A stretch of 64,000 nucleotides of DNA from Limnoperna fortunei (lineage: Eukaryota; Mollusca; Bivalvia; Mytilida; Modiolidae). A program made the position numbers and the translations under genes. The stretch lies in assembly GCA_944474755.1 (NCBI GenBank), contig OX104113.1, forward strand, positions 51,661,644-51,725,643. Reading direction: 5' to 3'. Below are positions 59,764 to 64,000 of the stretch, one piece after another. A model generated the notes under the pieces. That model worked only from the letters and a program-made list of their open reading frames with translations. It was not told the DNA's origin and ran no database searches. Numbering within the stretch: the first letter of the stretch is position 1; every line of letters starts with the position of its first letter.

Positions 59764-59869
59764 AGGACCAAACAATGTCCATAAGTACCTATAAATACAA
59801 AGTTAACGACAGAAATATAATTTGATTTGTCGTCGGTAAATGCTCAGCTAATGAGATCCATGTTAAAGC
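59764..59869. promoter_or_regulatory. Candidate conserved non-coding element, unit 3
   Basis: Third copy of the segment at 17,583-17,688, more diverged (CAAACAATGTCCATAA, ACAGAAATATAATTTG and AAATGCTCAGCTAATGAG retained). Confidence 0.33.
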
Positions 59870-60260
59870 TGACAACAACATCGACACAAATATGACATTG
59901 AACCCATCAATTCGCACAGCATAAAAAAGAGTTAATGCCTTTAAACCAGTTTCAAATGTGAATTCATGTTTGCAAGCCTTGTATTTATTATTCTTTTTTC
60001 GTTACTTACATGCGAAATTAAAAGAAATTTTTAATCGGACTTACATCATATAAAACTGTAGACAGTTCCTTAAATTTTCTCAAGCTGGGCATCCACTATG
60101 TAAGTAACCAAATTTCCATGGTAACACATAAGTCTCAATTCAAATTATCAGTTAATTAAAAAAGTCCACACGATAAACAAAAAATACAATGAACTACGAA
60201 GTCGCTGACAAAAGTTTATTTCAATTTTCCTGACATGAGTTTTAGGAAGATAGCAAACAA

Positions 60261-61349
60261 TGTCCAATGTATTCTATTTTTCAATACGCCATGCCGATAT
60301 TCGATTGGCAGAAAAAACTGGGAATTTTTAGAGAAGACCATTCAATACAAATCAATTATATGTTTGTTTCAATAGAGTCGAAAGTTTCCGAGAAGCATAG
60401 CTTTTAAAATATTTTTCATTAGGTTGCTATGTTAAACATAACTCCTTTATTGACAGCCATCTTCGTTTTAAGATGGGAACAAAAAACCTAAACACGATGT
60501 AGAGGGTCATCTTATAGGTATTACAGTATGGGTTTAATCAGTTTTTTCTCTTTCTTAGAAGACATTTGGAACTTTTTCTATAGAGTTTTATGTCAAACGA
60601 AGTCATGCTGTATGGCCACCATTAGGAAATTTAAAACATACAACGTTATAAAGAACCGACAGTGGCAACCATCTTGGATTTCCAATTGAAACAGTCACAT
60701 AACCTACGTATAGGGCTGTTCAACCAACAACAATTTTGTTTCAACTGGTGCAGGTAAGCTAAAATTGTGATGAAATAGTCATTCAAGAGTTACAGATTCT
60801 ATACGTAACAGGCGGATAAGTCCCGTTGGGTTGCTCTAAAGTTATAACGCGGAGAACCTGACCGCTTTCAGATGTTTAAAGAGTGTCAGGCTAGCTCCTC
60901 GCACGGAAAAACCCCTTTGTTAATATTTCTTGGTCTTAACCAATTCTGTGCACTATTCCTGTAGCAGTCAAAAGTGTGTTCCCGTTGGCTCCCTTTTGCC
61001 GTTTTTTCTGAATAAAGCTGAAATATGTCTCGCTTGACGTTAAATTAATATTCCAAAAAATCAGTTATAACAGGCACCAAAAGGATAATTCGGATCAACT
61101 TTGTGAATATTATTAGCTTAGAGGTTAGAAAGATTTTTGAGAGGTACATAAAGATGACACACGCAATTGTCAATACATGTAGTTGAAAATATTTCCGTAG
61201 TTGTTTGTACTTAAAGAATCGACTAAGACAAATTGAGATGTGCTTGTAAATTTTGAAGTGATTAGCACACTATGTAAACTGTACTGTGTGACAAATATTC
61301 AATACGCACATTATGTAAACCCTGTACCGTATGGCTAAGTATTTCATGT
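60261..61349. other. No gene recognised
   Basis: Non-coding, with GC slightly higher around 60,640-60,920. No match to units 1 or 2 was recognised and no domain-bearing frame. Confidence 0.5.
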
Positions 61350-61592
61350 TAAAGCTGTCTCGGTGGCGATTGGTCAAAGTAATTAGTCTGCAATTTATCA
61401 CTTGGTGGTTGCGGCTTCAAGTTTCCATGCGGTAAAGGGTGTACTCGACTTCTTTTGTTATTGAAAAAGGAATGACAGTTTTCCTACATAAGGTTGTGTA
61501 CTCCGGATTACTCCCACCATAAAACTTGACGCCATGATATAGCTGAAAAATTGTTGAAAGTGGCTTTAAAACCATACAAACAAAAACGAAAC
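61350..61592 (+). mobile_element. Diverged tRNA-derived SINE, plus strand
   Basis: Head CTCGGTGGCGATTGGTCAAA, degenerate B-box region, body GACAGTTTTCCTACATAAGG and TGACGCCATGATATAGCTGA, end GTGGCTTTAAAACCATACAA. Full length but older than the copies at 8,125 and 58,250. Confidence 0.8.
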
Positions 61593-61847
61593 TTTTATGT
61601 TAACACTATATGTTGCCTCATTTTGAAAACTACATGCGATTCGGTGAAGACTTGGAGAGCAATAATTACATTTGCCATCGATTTCATTCTATACTATCTC
61701 TCATAGTAATGTGCAAAAATTGTGAAAAGTCCAGGCATAATTGCTCAATTTAGCACAAATAAAAAAACATGAAAAAGATAATGGAATAGTATGTGGAAAA
61801 AACGGATAAAAAACGAATATTATTTTTAAATGATAGGTGAAACTTAC
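61593..61847. other. Spacer, no gene
   Basis: AT-rich. It would be intron if the exon at 61,848-62,090 is real. Confidence 0.4.
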
Positions 61848-62090
61848 TATGAAAAATAAAAACAACAAAAATAAAAAAAGAACTTTCCATTTCATCGTAA
61901 TCGCTGACAGGCACACTACAGTAAGCAAATGAATATCGGCTTGAACTCTCCTAATTGCAGCGCGCGCCAACAATATTGCGGCAAGCCTTTTTCTTATTTC
62001 TTTACCTCGAAGTCTGTTTTCTATCGGATTTCTTTCTCTCTGCGCCCAGAAGTTGGTGAGATGATTCACTGGTGATGTTTTTGTTAATCT
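61848..62090 (-). CDS. Possible internal exon: basic region followed by a membrane segment
   Basis: An open frame on the minus strand ends at a perfect GTAAGT donor (61,842-61,847) and begins after a plausible T-rich acceptor near 62,091. The peptide has an arginine/lysine-rich part (NRLRGKEIRKRLAAILLARA, about residues 25-45) and then a strongly hydrophobic stretch (WKVLFLFLLFLFFIV). Base composition in 61,910-62,060 is less AT-rich than the flanks, which favours coding. No ATG lies in frame before an internal methionine, so it would be an internal exon. I recognise no family. The A-rich tract coding the membrane part is low-complexity, so chance cannot be excluded. Confidence 0.28.
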
Positions 62091-63100
62091 ATAAATTTAA
62101 AATAAAACATTTATTAAAGTGTCAGTCTTTGTTTTGGATGTATTTTTATGTTTTTTCTCAGTGTGTTTTCTGGATGTTTCCTGCAGATAAACTGAAAGCT
62201 TTGATTTTTCTACGTCAAATTATTACACCTTTTGCGGAATTTTGTATGAAGAAGCTTTATTTTTATGTGATAACTCTTCTTATATGGCAACCACGCTTTC
62301 GAAGAACAAGTTCATGGCGACCATTATTTAATTTATCTTTAAGCATTCAAACTAACACTACTGAACTGGATTTCCACTATTTCCGTACGATTCCAAATCT
62401 TATGTCGATAATTGCCGTCGGACTTAATTTGAAAAATGCTACTATAGAAATGGTAACATCAACACTATTTAAATCATAATCACGAATGTTATACCTCTAT
62501 ACCTTTGTAAGCATCGAAACCATAAACTTCTATGTTCTATACACTGATATAAACCTCGTTCGATGTAATTGATTCATCAAGTTTCATTAAGAAAGGTCGT
62601 AGTTACTCGTATTTATTTCTAGGTAACGATTATCTGCAATATAAATTTTGACAATGTCTGGTATGCTCGACTGACCATACATATTTTCTTCTACTTATAT
62701 TTGTATATGTTTAATAAACGAACGACTTAGATCATCCATTCTTGTCCCCGCTGAATTCGTATAAATCTAGTGGCCGTTTTTATTTTTTCATCGTCTGCTT
62801 CAAGTATGAAATAGGCTTATTTGCATACGTAGGCTTTAAATAAATTACTCTTTACATGCAGATCCTGACTTAACTAGAAATGAAACTTTCAAGATTAAGT
62901 GAGCTAGACATTTTGTAGAGATTCCTAAATAAATTTATGTCGTAATTAGTACCCTACAGTAGAAAATTACCAGTCTTTAACTGGTTCCAAATGATTGATT
63001 TCTTATTCTGCCAAAAAATTTTACCGAATCAAAATGTTGATATTTTCCTGGTTTTAAATGAAGATGATACTGTCAAAAATCTTTGAACATAGATTTAAGA
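62091..63100. other. No gene supported
   Basis: A 135-codon plus frame (62,072-62,479) spans part of this stretch but starts in AT-rich DNA and has no domain that I recognise. The rest is AT-rich non-coding. Confidence 0.4.
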
Positions 63101-63361
63101 ATGTCCAGACGTCTAGAAAGGTTTGTCCCTAGTACATTTACCGGTATTCATAAGAAAAAGCTAGGAGAAATGTTTTGGTATGTAAATAAAAGTCACCATA
63201 AGGTTATAAAATTTACGCCTATACAATATTCAGCAGTGACACTCAGACTAAACAAAATTGGAATTCTAAATAACTACGACATTGAAGAGCTTGTATCAAC
63301 AAAAGTAGAAAATGTTATGCCAACTCCAGATATGGGCATCTTGGGAATAATAAAACTTTAA
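63101..63361 (+). CDS. Short open frame, 86 codons, unknown product
   Basis: ATG at 63,101 with A at -3, stop TAA at 63,359-63,361. The peptide starts MSRRLERFVPSTFTG and is strongly basic in its first third (HKKKLG), followed by mixed helix-like sequence (FTPIQYSAVTLRLNKIG) and ending near PTPDMGILGIIKL. Composition is protein-like, unlike most frames here, and the stop falls just before the satellite begins. It could be a single-exon small protein, the last exon of a larger gene, or a transposon-derived fragment. No family recognised. Confidence 0.33.
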   Translation: MSRRLERFVPSTFTGIHKKKLGEMFWYVNKSHHKVIKFTPIQYSAVTLRLNKIGILNNYDIEELVSTKVENVMPTPDMGILGIIKL

Positions 63362-63419
63362 AGTTTACACATTTTTGTTATTTGAGGGATGTAAATTTAA
63401 CTAGACAATGTCGTTCTAG

Positions 63420-64000
63420 TGATCACCGATACCCCTTAAATTTTGCAGAACTTTTTGGGGGAAAAACTTTCTAACGTTTTTTGTCGACTTGTGACCTTGA
63501 CCACTGATGGAAATCAAATGCACACTTTTTGAGTTAATGTCTGGAAACGATTTTTTTTGGGAAAAATTTCTAACATTTTGGCAAATGTGATCTTGAAATT
63601 TGACGGATTCCCCCACCCCCCCCCCCCCCCCCAAAAAAAAAAAAAAAATCAATAGGCTTCTGATCCACCTAATATGAAACAATATCTCAAGTTTCATTGA
63701 AATCCAATGCAAACTTTGAAATTATTGTTCAGAAACATCTTTTTTGTAAAAATTCTAAAGTTTTTTTATGGTGGACTTCTACCTTGAAATTGGACGGATG
63801 TCCCGAAACATCGATTTGCTTCTAACCAACCTAATATATAACAATACACAAAGTTTCATTCAAATCGGATGCAAACTTTTTGAGTTATTGTTCAGAAACA
63901 ATATTTTTGTACAAATTTCTTAAGTTTTTTGTGGACTGTGATCTTGAAATTTGACGGATTTTCCCTCAAATCGATAGGCTTTTTACCAACCTGATATAAC
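63420..64000. repeat. Satellite with a 160-190 bp period, continuing past the window
   Basis: The phrase GCAAACTTTTTGAGTTATTG, then TTCAGAAACA, recurs at about 63,519, 63,709 and 63,870 (spacings about 190 and 161). GATCTTGAAATTTGACGGAT and AAGTTTCATT also recur in phase. The first spacing is longer because of a C17-A16 homopolymer pair (63,616-63,648). The frame on the minus strand at 63,416-63,712 is not a gene. Confidence 0.85.

Larger units (their letters stand above)
58020..60260. repeat. Unit 3 copy of blocks g and h
   Basis: Non-coding, interrupted by two SINEs. GTGTTTAAATCGATTTTTTC (58,060) and CACCTGATGCCTACATAAAA match unit 2; the conserved element is at 59,764-59,869; 60,180-60,250 matches 18,000-18,060. 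Confidence 0.78.
47265..64000. repeat. Segmental duplication unit 3 (incomplete at window end)
   Basis: Third copy. Pre-exon flank 47,265-47,575 (matches 1,540-1,985), exon missing, upstream block 47,850-48,720, d 51,060-51,300, e and f 52,640-54,920, g and h 58,020-60,260. Homology is not recognised beyond about 60,260, where SINEs, a possible exon and a satellite follow, so the unit may end there or be replaced by other DNA. Confidence 0.75.

Noticed and set aside
62072..62479. 135-codon plus frame
   Set aside because: Longest non-repeat frame at the right end, but with AT-driven composition at its start, no domain, and overlapping the edge of the opposite-strand candidate exon.
63416..63712. 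98-codon minus frame with a poly-glycine run
   Set aside because: Satellite plus C17 homopolymer read on the opposite strand.

Overview
Organism. The window is AT-rich, intron-like eukaryotic DNA with no operons, no ribosome binding sites and no open frame longer than about 145 codons. It carries GTAAGT splice donors, tRNA-derived SINEs, decayed Penelope-like, LINE and DIRS-like retroelements, foldback elements and minisatellites. The SINE sequence, the PLE reverse transcriptase motifs (GIPMGTNCA, FRYIDDVLSLNN) and several dispersed repeats are ones I associate from memory with bivalve molluscs, most likely a mytilid mussel. The taxon is an inference.

Layout. The main structure is a head-to-tail triplication of a roughly 17-27 kb unit. 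The same ordered series of non-coding blocks recurs three times: unit 1 about 1-29,230, unit 2 about 29,230-47,265, unit 3 from about 47,265 past the window end. Unit lengths differ because each copy gained different insertions and lost different segments. Near its left end the unit carries the first coding exon (minus strand) of a secreted or membrane leucine-rich-repeat protein: a signal peptide followed by an LRR N-terminal cysteine cap. The exon is intact in unit 1 (2,086-2,270). In unit 2 (29,420-29,570) it has lost its ATG, one cysteine and its splice phase. In unit 3 it is missing, and a dispersed repeat and a second copy of the promoter-side segment lie in its place. The remaining exons of the intact gene must lie left of the window.

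Mobile DNA. Unit 1 alone holds three Penelope-like fragments (12.1-14.0, 18.6-20.0 and 22.2-22.7 kb). The second has an apparent empty site in unit 2, so it arrived after the duplication. Unit 2 holds a 5'-truncated LINE with a CAA tail (37.3-38.5 kb). Unit 3 holds a decayed DIRS-like RNase H region (50.0-50.6 kb). SINEs or SINE fragments occur at ten places; two have perfect target-site duplications. Foldback elements sit at 16.1, 42.8, 55.9 and 57.0-57.8 kb.

Other content. One stretch of about 105 bp (17,583 / 40,557 / 59,764) is far better conserved among the units than its surroundings and is a candidate regulatory element. Two possible exons (1,187-1,399 plus; 61,848-62,090 minus) and a 261-bp open frame (63,101-63,361 plus) are weakly supported. 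The right end runs into a roughly 160-190 bp satellite. Everything else looks like ordinary intergenic or intronic sequence. Homology statements between units come from reading the sequence by eye, not from a computed alignment.
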